Assembly: GCA_964023205.1 (NCBI GenBank)
Contig: OZ026843.1
Location: forward strand, 3,767,029 to 3,831,028
Reading direction: 5' to 3'
DNA length: 64,000 bases
Source: Lutraria lutraria
Taxonomy: Eukaryota > Mollusca > Bivalvia > Venerida > Mactridae
Under the pieces are notes generated by a model. The model was not told where the DNA came from. It saw only the letters and a program-made list of their open reading frames with translations, and did not search any database. Position numbers and translations under genes: made by a program. This document shows, piece by piece, positions 11,972 through 23,035 of the stretch; position 1 is the stretch's first letter, and every line of letters begins with the position of its first letter.

Positions 11972-12913
11972 CAGTAAAACCCCGATTATTCGAATGTCGT
12001 TGGGCCCTGAAAAATCATTCGGATAATCCATGGTTTCGAATAATCCATTTTAGTATGATGTACCTGTTGGAAACGATAAATTCCGTACTGTCCGTATATT
12101 ACAAGGGAGTTAACTCTCGTATGCAAACATGACGTTCTTGAGTGATAATAAGAATAAAATAAAATGTATAACAAACACTTATTATTGGTTTATCTGTGTT
12201 TTATGAATGTACATATGATTTAACAAATGAAACAATAATTCTTGTTTTATAAATACCCGCGCATTTATGGAATATGCAGAACACAACCCGACACAATAAT
12301 ATGTCATTCTCACTTCACTTACTAACGATCGACTAGGCATCGCTATCGTCACATTCTCAAACAATTAAAAGAATCGAAGACGTAAGTTTTTATGTTTGGA
12401 ACATTGTTCACTAAATCATCATATTCTAGTTAGTTTTTGGTTAATTGTGTTCAAATCAGTTTTTAAATTTTGAAAAACACTGAAATGCAAATAATTTCAT
12501 ACAAATCACCAGGTACGTACACGTATTAACTTATTATACCTGAGATCGTGAAATATTCGTCGGGATTAGTATAAAATCGTAACAAACAATATGGTCAACT
12601 TAACAATAATTAAATTGTTGACACGCTTCGTGTATGAATTGATGTTACACATTGTTTGTCACACGACATTTGATTCTCAATCGGCCATTGTTATCAATTG
12701 ACGATTCGAATAATAGATGTGAAAATACGCGCATTCGTATCTTTAGGGACCAAATAATGTATTCGGATTACACCAGGTATTCGTAAAATCCAATTCGTAT
12801 AACCGGGGTTCGTTGCAGTTGAAATATATAGAGACGTAATCGGGACCGTAGAATTTATTCGGATAATACCGGGTATTCGGATAATCGGTGTTCGGATAAT
12901 CGAGGTTTTACTG
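11972..12913. mobile_element. TA-flanked element with CAGTAAAACC ends (942 bp)
   Basis: The left end is CAGTAAAACCCCGATTATTC and the complement of the right end is CAGTAAAACCTCGATTATCC. TA flanks both sides (11970-11971 and 12914-12915). Subterminal TTCGGATAAT words repeat inside both ends. The layout resembles non-autonomous pogo/Tigger-like elements, by structure only. No transposase reading frame is visible. It has cut off the left part of block B. Degenerate similar motifs occur near 46860-46950. Confidence 0.7.
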
Positions 12914-13045
12914 TAATTAATTTGTGTTGAACTTGTTTTTAATAAATATGTATTATGCAAACCCATCTTGCAAATAATAAATTAATTTCATGAGATCTGA
13001 GTCCATTCCGTACTTTATATCTATGTCTGTGTCTTTTGACTTAGC

Positions 13046-14695
13046 TGTCAGCAGGGGCTTTGGCCTCCTCTGTCAGCAGGGGCTATGGCCTCCTCTGTCA
13101 GCAGGGGCTTTGGTCTCCTCTGTCAGCAGGGGCTTTGGTCTCCTCTGTCAGCAGGGGCTTTGGCCTCCTCTGTCAGCAGGGGCTTTGGCCTCCTCTGTCA
13201 GCAGGGGCTTTGGCCTCCTCTGTCAGCAGGGGCTTTGGCCTCCTCTGTCAGCAGGGGCTTTGGCCTCCTCTGTCAGCAGGGGCTTTGGCCTCCTCTGTCA
13301 GCAGGGGCTTTGGCCTCCTCTGTCAGCAAGGGCTTTGGTCTCCTCTGTCAGCAGGGGCTTTGGTCTCCTCTGTCAGCAGGGGCTTTGGTCTCCTCTGTCA
13401 GCAGGGGCTTTGGCCTCCTCTGTCAGCAGGGGCTATGGCCTCCTCTGTCAGCAGGGGCTATGGCCTCCTCTGTCAGCAGGGGCTTTGGTCTCCTCTGTCA
13501 GCAGGGGCTTTGGCCTCCTCTGTCAGCAGGGGCTATGGCCTCCTCTGTCAGCAGGGGCTTTGGCCTCCTCTGTCAGCAGGGGCTTTGGCCTCCTCTGTCA
13601 GCAGGGGCTATGGCCTCCTCTGTCAGCAGGGGCTATGGCCTCCTCTGTCAGCAGGGGCTTTGGTCTCCTCTGTCAGCAGGGGCTTTGGCCTCCTCTGTCA
13701 GCAGGGGCTATGGCCTCCTCTGTCAGCAGGGGCTTTGGCCTCCTCTGTCAGCAGGGGCTTTGGCCTCCTCTGTCAGCAGGGGCTATGGCCTCCTCTGTCA
13801 GCAGGGGCTTTGGCCTCCTCTGTCAGCAGGGGCTATGGCCTCCTCTGTCAGCAGGGGCTTTGGCCTCCTCTGTCAGCAGGGGCTTTGGCCTCCTCTGTCA
13901 GCAGGGGCTTTGGTCTCCTCTGTCAGCAGGGGCTATGGCCTCCTCTGTCAGCAGGGGCTTTGGCCTCCTCTGTCAGCAGGGGCTTTGGTCTCCTCTGTCA
14001 GCAGGGGCTTTGGCCTCCTCTGTCAGCAGGGGCTATGGCCTCCTCTGTCAGCAGGGGCTTTGGCCTCCTCTGTCAGCAGGGGCTATGGCCTCCTCTGTCA
14101 GCAGGGGCTTTGGTCTCCTCTGTCAGCAGGGGCTTTGGCCTCCTCTGTCAGCAGGGGCTTTGGCCTCCTCTGTCAGCAGGGGCTTTGGTCTCCTCTGTCA
14201 GCAGGGGCTTTGGTCTCCTCTGTCAGCAGGGGCTTTGGTCTCCTCTGTCAGCAGGGGCTTTGGCCTCCTCTGTCAGCAGGGGCTTTGGTCTCCTCTGTCA
14301 GCAGGGGCTTTGGCCTCCTCTGTCAGCAGGGGCTATGGCCTCCTCTGTCAGCAGGGGCTTTGGCCTCCTCTGTCAGCAGGGGCTATGGCCTCCTCTGTCA
14401 GCAGGGGCTTTGGTCTCCTCTGTCAGCAGGGGCTTTGGTCTCCTCTGTCAGCAGGGGCTTTGGTCTCCTCTGTCAGCAGGGGCTTTGGTCTCCTCTGTCA
14501 GCAGGGGCTATGGCCTCCTCTGTCAGCAGGGGCTTTGGCCTCCTCTGTCAGCAGGGGCTTTGGTCTCCTCTGTCAGCAGGGGCTTTGGTCTCCTCTGTCA
14601 GCAGGGGCTATGGCCTCCTCTGTCAGCAGGGGCTTTGGCCTCCTCTGTCAGCAGGGGCTTTGGTCTCCTCTGTCCGCAGGGGCTTTGGTCTCCTG
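13046..14695 (+). repeat. 25-bp minisatellite, 66 units
   Basis: Exactly 66 head-to-tail 25-bp units that begin TGTCAGCAGGGG and end CCTCCTC. Two sites vary freely: position 15 (T/A) and position 19 (C/T). Here the A variant always goes with C. One unit has CAGCAAGGG (unit 12); the last has TGTCCGCAGG and ends CTG. The unit has no stop codon in any forward frame and 25 is not a multiple of three. All three frames are therefore open for over 550 codons and spell the same 25-residue cycle (SVSRGFGLLCQQG, then LWPPLSAGALAS). I read this as a property of the repeat, not as three genes. Confidence 0.95.
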
Positions 14696-14786
14696 GACAA
14701 ATTTCTATTTTCATCATTGTGTAGATATGCCTGTGAAGTGATTTCATCTGTTCAGCATTGACAGAATAGTTTTTTGTTTATTTCAG

Positions 14787-15000
14787 CAGTTGGATGTGAT
14801 GGCTTCAGATATCTGGGGAATCAGTTAATTTTGCTAGCTAAAAATTAGAAGGCTGACTGACAGACTGGAGTATAGCGATTTTTGGAGCATTTGTTTATTT
14901 TTGTATTTGTCTGAACACTGGTGCATGTAGGATGATTGTGTTATGTCCAGCAAGAACTCGAATAAAGGCTAAAGGCTACACAATGTCGGAAGCTGCCCGG
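14787..15000 (+). other. Possible terminal exon of block B
   Basis: Acceptor TTTGTTTATTTCAG ends at 14786. In the two-base phase the exon encodes VGCDGFRYLGNQLILLAKN and a TAG, the same tail as in block A. AATAAA lies at 14961-14966. The exon end is estimated. No transcript support is available. Confidence 0.35.
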
Positions 15001-15336
15001 GCACCGGTAGATTTCTTACTGGGGTGGTGTTTCTGCATCAGGCCTGCCTAGTTTTATTTTGGATTATATTTGACTGATAGCATTTAGCATACTGGCATAG
15101 CATTTTCTTCCTACAATAAGATAAATAAATGTGTCTGTTATGCAGTGTGTCTGATTATGCAGAAAATGATTGGAAACAAAATTTGTGATTTCTGCATAAA
15201 TAATTAAAATTTATATCAGTTTGCACAGTGTTATAATTAGAGATTATTGTAGAGTAGGTTGCTCTAGAGGTCAATGTACACCATGAGTTGGTTGGCATTG
15301 CTGTGCAAAATTTGTTCAGATGCCACTCTGAATTGA

Positions 15337-17284
15337 GGAGTAGACATGGCTGAAGCAACATGTCAGGCTTCGACGCAGTCGACGCAGGACCACCCTGCCT
15401 AAACTGTAAGTTTGTGTTTTGAATTTTAGCCATTTGTTTCAATTGTTGACTCAGTTTACATTCACCCTGTGTTAGTAGCCATTTTCGATTATAGGTCACC
15501 CTGTAAATAATGGCCAGTGTTTTAGAATTCCTCATTGAGTATTTAGAACAAAATAACCTCTAATTAAAAGCAACCTGTCAATAAAGGTCACAATATGTCT
15601 TTCTCAAGGGTGGTCTTTGTACACAGGTTTAACAGTAAATGATGTGTAATAGCGTTTCAGATTTGCATCTAAGTATTGGTATTGTAATATTTCTTGTATT
15701 TACAATATTGTTTTGCTAGACATTTCCTGGGTGTGGGAATTTATGCACTTTGTATTAATTTCAGGTTTGTTTGCGGACTTTCCATAGGGGTGGAGTTTCT
15801 CCAGCGATCGCTTCCTGTGTTGGGTGATTCTATTAATAACTGTTATGATACTTGCAACATAGATACCACTGTGCAGTGTACATTTATGGTTTCGGATGGA
15901 AGAAGAGGTCCAAACCTGATCTTGCCTCAGCAACTTTGGTTGACTAGGAAGTTTAGCACCCACTGGAGTAGACGTGGTTGAAGCATGTCAGGCTTCGACA
16001 CAGTCGACACAGATCTGCCCTACCAAAACGGTAAGTTTGTGTTTTGATTCTCGCCGTTTGTTTCTATGAAGACATGCTGACTTAGTTTACAGTCAAAACT
16101 GTGTTAGTGGCCATCTTCGATAATAGGTCACCCTGTGAATAATGGCCACTGTTTTAAAATTCTTTATTGATTATTTAGAACAAGATGGCATCTAAATAAT
16201 AGCCACCTGTCAGTAAAGGCCACAATATGTATTTCTCAAGGATGGTCTTTGTAGACAGGTTTAATTGCAAATGATCTGTAGAAGTTGTTCGGTTTTGCAT
16301 CTAAGTGTCCGTATTTTATTATTTCCTGGGTCTGGGAATTTATGCAGTTTGTATTAATTTCAGGTTTGTTTGTGGACTTTCTATAGAGGCAGAGTTTCTC
16401 CAGCGATCGCTTCCTATGCTTTGTGATGATATCAGTTATGATACTTGCAACATAAGAGACAACTTTGCCCTACCCATATGTGCAGTGTATACTGATGGTT
16501 TCGGGTGGAAGAAGAGGTCCAAAGCTGACCTAACCTCGGCAACCTACGTTGACTTTGAAGTTTGGTGCCCACCGAAGTAGACATGGTTGAAGCAACACGT
16601 CAGGCTTCGACTCGATCGACGCAGGTCCACCCATCCCAAACAGTAGGTCTTTTTTTATGTTAGCCATTTGTTTCTATTGATAAATTGTTTACAGTCAAAC
16701 ATGTGTTAATGGCCATCTTCGATGATATATCACCCTGTGAATAATGTCCAGTGATTTGAAATTCCTTTTGATAATTTAGAGCCAGATGACCTCTAAATGA
16801 AGGCCAACTGTCAGTTAAGGCCGCAATATGTCTCTCAAGGGTGGTCTTTGTAGACAGGTTTAACAGTAAATGATCTGTAATAGCATTTCACATTTGCCTG
16901 TAAGTATCTGTATTGTGATATTTCTAGTATTTACAATATTGCATTGCTAGAAATTTCCTGGGTCTGAGAATTCATGCACTTTGTATTAATTTCAGGTTTG
17001 TTTGTGGACTTCCTATAGAGGCGGAGTTTCTACAGCGATTGCCTCCTGTGTTGTGTGATAATATCAGTTATAATACTTGCAACATCAAGACAACTTTGCC
17101 TAACCCGGATGTGCAGTGTACAGTGATGGTTTCGGATGGAAGAAGAGGTCCATACCTGACCTAGCCCAGCAACCCAGGTTGACTTGGACGTTTGGCACCC
17201 ATCGGAGTAGACATGGTTGAAGCAACACGTCAGGCTTCGATGCAGTCGACGCAGGTCCATCCATCCCAAACAGTAAGTTTTTTT
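15337..17284 (+). repeat. L-module array 3 (one partial and three full copies)
   Basis: A 3'-only exon core lies at 15337-15405, then full cores at 15765-16030, 16364-16642 and 16996-17272. The 15765 core has lost ~18 bp in the middle (NIDTTVQCTF). The 16364 core is open for ~71 codons (cysteines in FVCG, SYDTCN, ICAVY) and has a weaker GTAGGT donor. The other two full cores end at GTAAGT. The MITE between 16030 and 16364 is followed by a shortened pre-exon segment. Confidence 0.7.
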
Positions 17285-17918
17285 TAGCCCACTAGAGCAC
17301 AAAGTGCTCATGTTGAGCTATTGTGATCGTGTGATGTCCGTAGTCCGTGTGTGTGTGCGTGCATGTGTGTGTGCGTGCGTTCGTCAACAATTGCTTTAAA
17401 CAACATCTCCTTCTTAACCAGTTGGCCAATTTCAACGAAACTTCATGGATGTTCCTTGCATAAAGCTCTACCCAAGTTGTTAAAATGATTTAATTTCATT
17501 AAAAACTGTGGTTGCCATGACAACCAATAGGAAAAACTTCTTGTCCAAAACTACAAGGCCTAGAACTTAGCTATTTGGTGTGTAGCATTGTCTAGTGGAC
17601 CTGTACCAAGTTTGTTCAAATTATTGTCCTAGGGTCTAAATTGGCCCCGTCCCAGGGTTCACTTAATTTTATATTGACTTATATAGGGAAATTTTAAAAA
17701 TCTTTGTCAAAAACTACAATGCCTATAGGTTAGATATTTGTTGTGTAGCATTGTCTAGTGGACCTCTACCAAGTTTGTTCAAATTATTGTCCCAGGGTCA
17801 AAATTGGCCGGGTCACTTGAATTTAGATAGACTTATATAGGGAAATTTTAAAAATCTTGTCAAAAACTAGAATGCCTAGAGCTTACATATTTAGTGTGTA
17901 GACATTGTCTTGTGGACC

Positions 17919-19999
17919 CAGTGTTTGACACTTACTCTAGTCCGTCGGTGGAGGCCGACAGAAATTGCCATGGACCGATGACATCCGCGACCTGGTTGGC
18001 CCTGGTGTCCGATAGATTTTGCATGTAGGAAATCCCATTCTTAAAATAGATATAAACTACGACGTATCGGCATAATCGCTGTTAACGCCGTTTACCAGTA
18101 GCGGTGTTTTATATATGCAGGGTACAGGGCCACAATTATTGATCTATTTTTAGACATAACTACGACATATCAGCATAATAAAGTCAGTGCGTGTAAGAGA
18201 CTGGTGAACTCATACACAAATCAATGTACTCGTAATTGTACCCTTCGCGTTAAATCCAACTCGACTGATGGCCGAGTAACCAAAAAATATTATCACTTGG
18301 ACACTCATTAATCTATGTCCACACGCATTTTTGCACAAACGGGTTGAACTAGTGCACTTTGTAACTATATTGATTTTCTATTTTTAACGCTGTTGAAATT
18401 AAGTAGGTTTAAAGTTAGTGTAACTAACTTCATAAATGATGTAATCTGTCAATCAAATGATGTTTATCTTGCTCTCTGGTTAATTTTTTACTCCCATAAA
18501 TTGAACAGGAATTTCGTAATTTAAATTAGTTGATTTATTTAATTTTGTCTTGCTTTTATTTTAACTTTGTCTAACCAACTGAAAATCTTATTGCAAAAAA
18601 TTAATGTGCAGACACTGCATAATTTTAGTGAAACACTTTTTGAAAAACATGATCACATTTGAAAAATAAATGCAGTGTACTTACCATACTTTGGATATAT
18701 ACTTTTATACAGGGCGCAAAAAAAACCGACAATTTGTTGGTCCAGACCGTATTTCAACGTCTCAGACCGATTTGAGCAGCAGAAAAGGGTTAAAAATCGG
18801 TCTATAAATGGGCTATTAATGTTCCATAAATTTCATATAATTCGGTCCAAATCGCATTGTACGTGCAAAATGTCTCAAACCTTCCTGTATATTGTTCATA
18901 CCATTTTAATTACCCCCAATAAACACGTCAAGATGCCTGCAGCGATCTTTTGTTAATCCGATCGTTAGGCGGTCCATGGAAATTACTAATTAGTCCAAAC
19001 ATAATTATGGTCACATGTAAACTGGTTCTCATTGACTTGTCTGTATTTCGGTGCACAGCAACATGGAACGGGAACCAGTTTATGTTTACATGCAGACGAT
19101 TTTATTCGTTTAACTGTAGAACAGTTCTGAAAGTTAATCCAACGTGCAAGATTTATTTACGTGAACACCGGCTGCATGGAGTTGTCTCCCGGGGCAATCT
19201 TAAAATCTGTACTGAAATTGACGTTTAAAACGTTGCCATTACAATAGTCAGAAAGCCTTCCCCGATCATGAAGTAAAGTAGACATTAGATATGAATGAAT
19301 TTCTCTGAATTTACTATAGAATAGTCCTGCATGAACGTTCCATCCACCCTTACTGATTTAGAAATTGTTCTTCATAGCTCGTGTTTTGGGTCTAATAATA
19401 AAGACTGGAGCATAATAATTTGTTTGTAATGATTTAAAGTTAGACTGTCACTCATATATTACGATAAATCGCGATGCTGCATGTTTTCAATGGTGACAAC
19501 TTACGTGTAGGTATCCTACGGGGGAGGGGGGGGGGGTACATTTTCGCCTAAAAATGGGGGGCGGCGACTCTGGACCGATTTTGATTTCAACATTTTATGC
19601 GCCCTGCTTGTATAAATTTATATTGCATTTTATCAATACCTTTAGACTCAAAACTGACTATACACAATAATTAGTGATGATTGATTAAATTTTTGTCTAC
19701 ACATGTAAATTATTCTTAACCATTTACAGAAAAAACTTACAGTGACTTATTATCTGGAATGAATATGAACAAAGTCTTTCATAAAGTAACAAATGCTTTT
19801 ATTTAAAAAGAAACAATCAGAATAGTACATCAATAAAAATGGGATGTGAGAACACTCTGTTGCATTGTTTTTTTTATACTTAAATTATAAAATTATAACT
19901 AAAATTGAAGGACCTGTGAAAGTGTAGAAGGACCGGTAAGGTTTGAGAAGTTACAGGTCCTGTGGACCACCATGTTCAAAAAGTTAGTGTCAAACACTG
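17919..19999. mobile_element. CAGTG-ended element with 5-bp target duplication
   Basis: The left end is CAGTGTTTGACACTTACT and the complement of the right end is CAGTGTTTGACACTAACT (17 of 18 match). GGACC flanks both sides (17914-17918 and 20000-20004), and the uninterrupted phrase GTGGACCTCTACC in sister monomers shows the empty site. Part of the interior (18355-18480) is related to 32222-32345. A hAT element is nested inside. No transposase frame is recognisable. A 5-bp duplication is not typical of hAT, so I leave the superfamily open. Confidence 0.6.
18710..19606. mobile_element. Non-autonomous hAT-like element (897 bp)
   Basis: It begins CAGGGCGCA and ends TGCGCCCTG, flanked by CTTTTATA (18702-18709) and CTTGTATA (19607-19614), an 8-bp duplication with one mismatch. 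CAGGG ends and 8-bp duplications are hallmarks of the hAT superfamily. Two ~90-codon open stretches inside (18675-18956 and 18950-19228) show no hAT transposase motif that I can see and are probably chance. A G-run of about 10 lies near 19525. Confidence 0.7.
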
Positions 20000-20158
20000 G
20001 GACCTCTATCAAATTTGTTCAAATTATTGCTATAGGGTCAAAATTGGCCCCGCCCCAGGGGATACTTGATTCATAATAGTCTTGTACAGTTAAATTAAAA
20101 AAATCGTCTTCGTCGAAACCACAATGCCTAGAGCCTAGATGTTTTGTATGTATCATTA

Positions 20159-20778
20159 CAGGTTTTTTTTTTTACTAAGAAAGTGACGCCGATAGTCGGC
20201 GTCTTTCCCCTCGGAAAATAAGCTATATTTTTCCCCTGAATTAATCACTGCTTGCTGATTGGCTACAACCGTCATGCATTATTTTAACCAATCACACAAC
20301 GGAATTACTTTGCATCATTTTGCTGTCAACATGATCGCATTTGTAATTAAAATAAATGAATATCCAGCGATATTTTATTGTTTCCAGTATAAATCACACA
20401 TGTGCAAAATGGCTGCTTCTCAGAAAGCAATAAAACATGTTTATGTATTGAAGTTAGCAATGTTTGAGTTCAGACACGGTGTTGACATGAAAATCAACCA
20501 GACCTATACTGTTAAGTATATTGTTTACCTATGGTGTTTATGTTGATTTACCCTGTTTTGTGGATCTTCATCTAATAAAAAGTTGTGACTATGGCAAGGT
20601 CTGTTATACAAAAAGATAGGGAAATACCCCTGTATAGAGGCTGCTGTACTAGGAGATTTAAACTTTATAAAATCAGTATTTCAAATACAGGGATTTGTCC
20701 CCAAATTTGCTTCTTTCGTGTGTTTTTCCCCTTTTCACCAGCGTCCAGGGTCTTCCCCCATTCCTAAAAAAAAAACTG
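20159..20778. mobile_element. CAG...CTG element with 5-bp target duplication (620 bp)
   Basis: The left end is CAGG followed by a T-run and ACTAAGAAAGTG; the right end is an A-run followed by CTG. The near-terminal regions are loosely complementary. CATTA flanks both sides (20154-20158 and 20779-20783), at a site whose empty form is GCATTGTCTAATGG in sister monomers. A local palindrome (GACGCCGATAGTCGGCGTC) lies near 20185. The open stretches inside (20259-20546, 20585-20767) are not convincing genes. Confidence 0.5.
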
Positions 20779-20932
20779 CATTATCTAATGGACCTCTAAC
20801 AAGTTCGCTCAAATTATTACCCTGGGGTCAAAATTGACCCTGCCCCTGGATCACATTTTACAAAGGCTCATGATAATTTTCTCTAAGAGTCTTTATCTGG
20901 TGAGCGATATAGGGCCATCATGGCCCTCTTGT

Positions 20933-21914
20933 TCATTCTAGCCATTTGTTTCTATTCATGAATTGTTACCTTCAATGATAGACCACCCTGTGAATAAAGG
21001 CCAGTGTTTTAAAAAAACATCATTAATTACTTAGAACAAGATGACCTCTAAATAAAGGCCACCTGTCAGTAAAGGCCATAATATCTCTTTCTCAAGGGTG
21101 GTCTTTCTAGACAGGTTTAACAGTAAATGATCTGTAATAGTGTTTCAGATTTGCATCTAAGTATCCGTATTGTAATATTTCTTGTATTTACAATATTACA
21201 TTGCTAGAAATTTCCTGGGTCTGAGAATTCATGCACTTTGTATTAATTTCAGGTTTGTTTGTGGACTTCCTATAGAGGCGGAGTTTCTACAGTGATCGCT
21301 TCCTGTGTTGTGTGACAATATCAGTTATGATACTTGCAACATAAGACACAACTTTGCATGACTGAGATGTTAATTGTGCACTGTTGGTTTTGGGTGGAAG
21401 AAGAGGTCCAAACCTGAGCTAGCCTTGGAAGTTTGGTGCCCTCTGGAGTAGACATGGTTGAAGCAACACGTCAGGCTTTGACGCAGTCGATGCAGATGTG
21501 CCCAGCCCAAATGGTAAGTATGTGTTCTTGATTCTAGCCATTTGTTTCTTGTTATAGTGGCAATCTTCGCTAATAGGTCACCCTGTGAATAATGGCCAGT
21601 GTTTTAAAATTCCTTATTCATTACTTAGAACAAGATATTAACCTCTAAAGAAAGGCCAGCAGTCAGTAAAGGTCACAGTATGTCTTTCTGAAGGATGGTG
21701 TTTGTAGACAGGTTCAACAGTAAGTGATCTGTTAAAGCGGTTCGGTTTTGCTTCCAAGTATCCATATTGTAATATTTTTTGTATTTTCAATATTTCATCG
21801 CTAGAAATTTCCTGGGTCTAGGAAATTTTGCGCTTTTGTCTTATATGAATTTCAGTGCTACTTAAGTGCTGGTTTATTCTTTTGTAGTTCTATCTTTGAT
21901 GATATATTTGCTGC
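20933..21914 (+). repeat. L module (exon-like 21253-21513) and switch to S module
   Basis: One L copy with a 261-bp core; it lacks the segment between GAGCTAGCC and TTGGAAGTTTGG. Donor is GTAAGT. After the next intron-like part the sequence passes, near 21840, from the L pre-exon segment straight into the S intron (GAATTTCAGTGCTACTTAAG), so this is an L-to-S module boundary. Confidence 0.65.
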
Positions 21915-22802
21915 TAGGGCTGTCCCGATATGGCAGCGTACCGGTACGTACTGGTACAGTGCTGGACGATATGCGCATTGTATCGGAAGGTCTCGTATCG
22001 GCCGTATCACGGTTTTTTATTTTATATTAAAAAACTCTTAGAATGTTGAACAACTTAACTAGATTTGCGAATTTACTCTCATATCATCATTGACAGTGCT
22101 TACGCAACTAATATCCGGGATTCCATACTCCATTTACAGACATTAGCAGCGTCAGTTAATGCTAGACAACGAATTCGATTCGAATATTCAGATTTTGTCA
22201 AGTAGATTATTATTGACTTATAAATTGTATTACGCCACCATTTAATTTTACATACAATACGGCAGCATTTTGGTTTGCTGGTTAATGAAACAAAGAAGCA
22301 CGTATATAGTTGTCTGTAAGAAGTGTCAACGCAAGTATAGTGGTGGGACTAGCAACCTTAGAACACGTATATCTCGTCATCATAACATCCAAGCTGAAGA
22401 TTATTACTAGTATTTTGGTATTGTTAATCAATTTGACAATCATAACCCTGATTCTTTAAACAATTGTATATGGCTTAAAAGTACTATTCTTGATATAAGG
22501 CAATTTATGGGACAGGGATAAAAACTTACTAATATTTCTCATAATTATTTAATTTCCACAATATCAACAAACATATATGTGAATCAAATTGATGACTTTA
22601 AGTACAAGACGAATTAGTTTTACACCTTTTTAACAGTTAATTAGGACTTTCTAGCACCAAACAAATGTGCAGAGTTCCCCAAAACACTAATATTTTAACG
22701 TTTTTCATTACTTTGAAATATTGTATCGTTGATATTGCATATCGCTAATACCGTATCGCAATACGTATCATATCGGCTGAGATCTGTAACGGGACAGCCC
22801 TA
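21915..22802. mobile_element. Non-autonomous hAT-like element (888 bp), copy 1
   Basis: The left end is TAGGGCTGTCCCGATA and the right end the near-perfect complement, ending GGGACAGCCCTA. A perfect 8-bp duplication TTTGCTGC flanks it (21907-21914 and 22803-22810). Subterminal CGTATCGG-type words recur. A larger relative is at 26090-27342. Both are inserted in S modules. No transposase frame is visible. Confidence 0.8.
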
Positions 22803-22863
22803 TTTGCTGCACAATAAGATATGTTTTCCAGACACTAATGTACAGTGAACACTTTAATTTCAG

Positions 22864-22941
22864 GACGAAGACGGATGCATCTAGTGTTCCGGTCTGCTGT
22901 GCTGTGTCTACTGGTGGAGGCACGCTACTGTCCGTCCCCAG
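22864..22941 (+). CDS. Signal-peptide-like S exon (first exon candidate)
   Basis: This 78-bp core lies between TTTAATTTCAG and donor GTAATG. In one frame it reads RRR and then Met followed by HLVFRSAVLCLLVEARYCPSP, a short basic start, a hydrophobic stretch and a polar end like a secretory signal. It ends with one base of a split codon (phase 1). None of the other seven S copies keeps this frame with its Met and hydrophobic core, though all share the GAGGCAC and TCCCCAG end. The possible terminal exons at 6091, 14787 and 35034 accept phase 1; of these only 35034 lies downstream. Joined to that exon it would give a secreted peptide of about 42 residues. Joined to most L cores it would stop after ~7 codons. 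It is the best coding candidate in the array, but unproven. Confidence 0.35.
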
Positions 22942-23035
22942 GTAATGTTTATTTTATGCATTTTGTGCATTATTTCCTGAGCAGCTTCAGTGATGATTGG
23001 ACTATATGCTTCCTTCAAATGGAGTCCAGTTGTCT

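Larger units (their letters stand above)
12916..15336 (+). repeat. Block B: minisatellite-bearing segment, 66-copy allele
   Basis: Its left ~110 bp (TTAATTTGTGTTGAACTTG onward) match blocks A and C. The minisatellite follows, then the shared 3' part with a possible terminal exon and AATAAA, ending at the fixed junction with a 3'-only L exon (15337). Compared with block C it lacks the first ~400 bp, where the TA-flanked element now sits. Confidence 0.75.
17285..20932 (+). mobile_element. Helitron-like repeat, copy B, with nested insertions
   Basis: It begins TAGCCCACTAGAGCAC, has a GTGTGTGTGCG-rich stretch near 17345 and ~160-bp core monomers, and ends with GGGCCATCATGGCCC then TCTTGT. It is inserted after the L donor at 17273, the same position as copies A and C. 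Two unrelated elements interrupt its core repeats: 17919-19999 (itself hit by a hAT element) and 20159-20778. Confidence 0.6.

Noticed and set aside
13046..14695. CRISPR-like regular direct repeats
   Set aside because: The units are directly adjacent, with no spacers, and the DNA is eukaryotic.
12990..14761. Three overlapping open frames of more than 550 codons each across the block B minisatellite
   Set aside because: They follow from a 25-bp unit without stops. All three frames give the same cyclic peptide, so they cannot be three separate genes.
18675..19228. Two ~90-codon open stretches inside the hAT-like element as a transposase
   Set aside because: No BED zinc finger, RNase H-like motif or dimerisation domain pattern is visible, and the element is too short.
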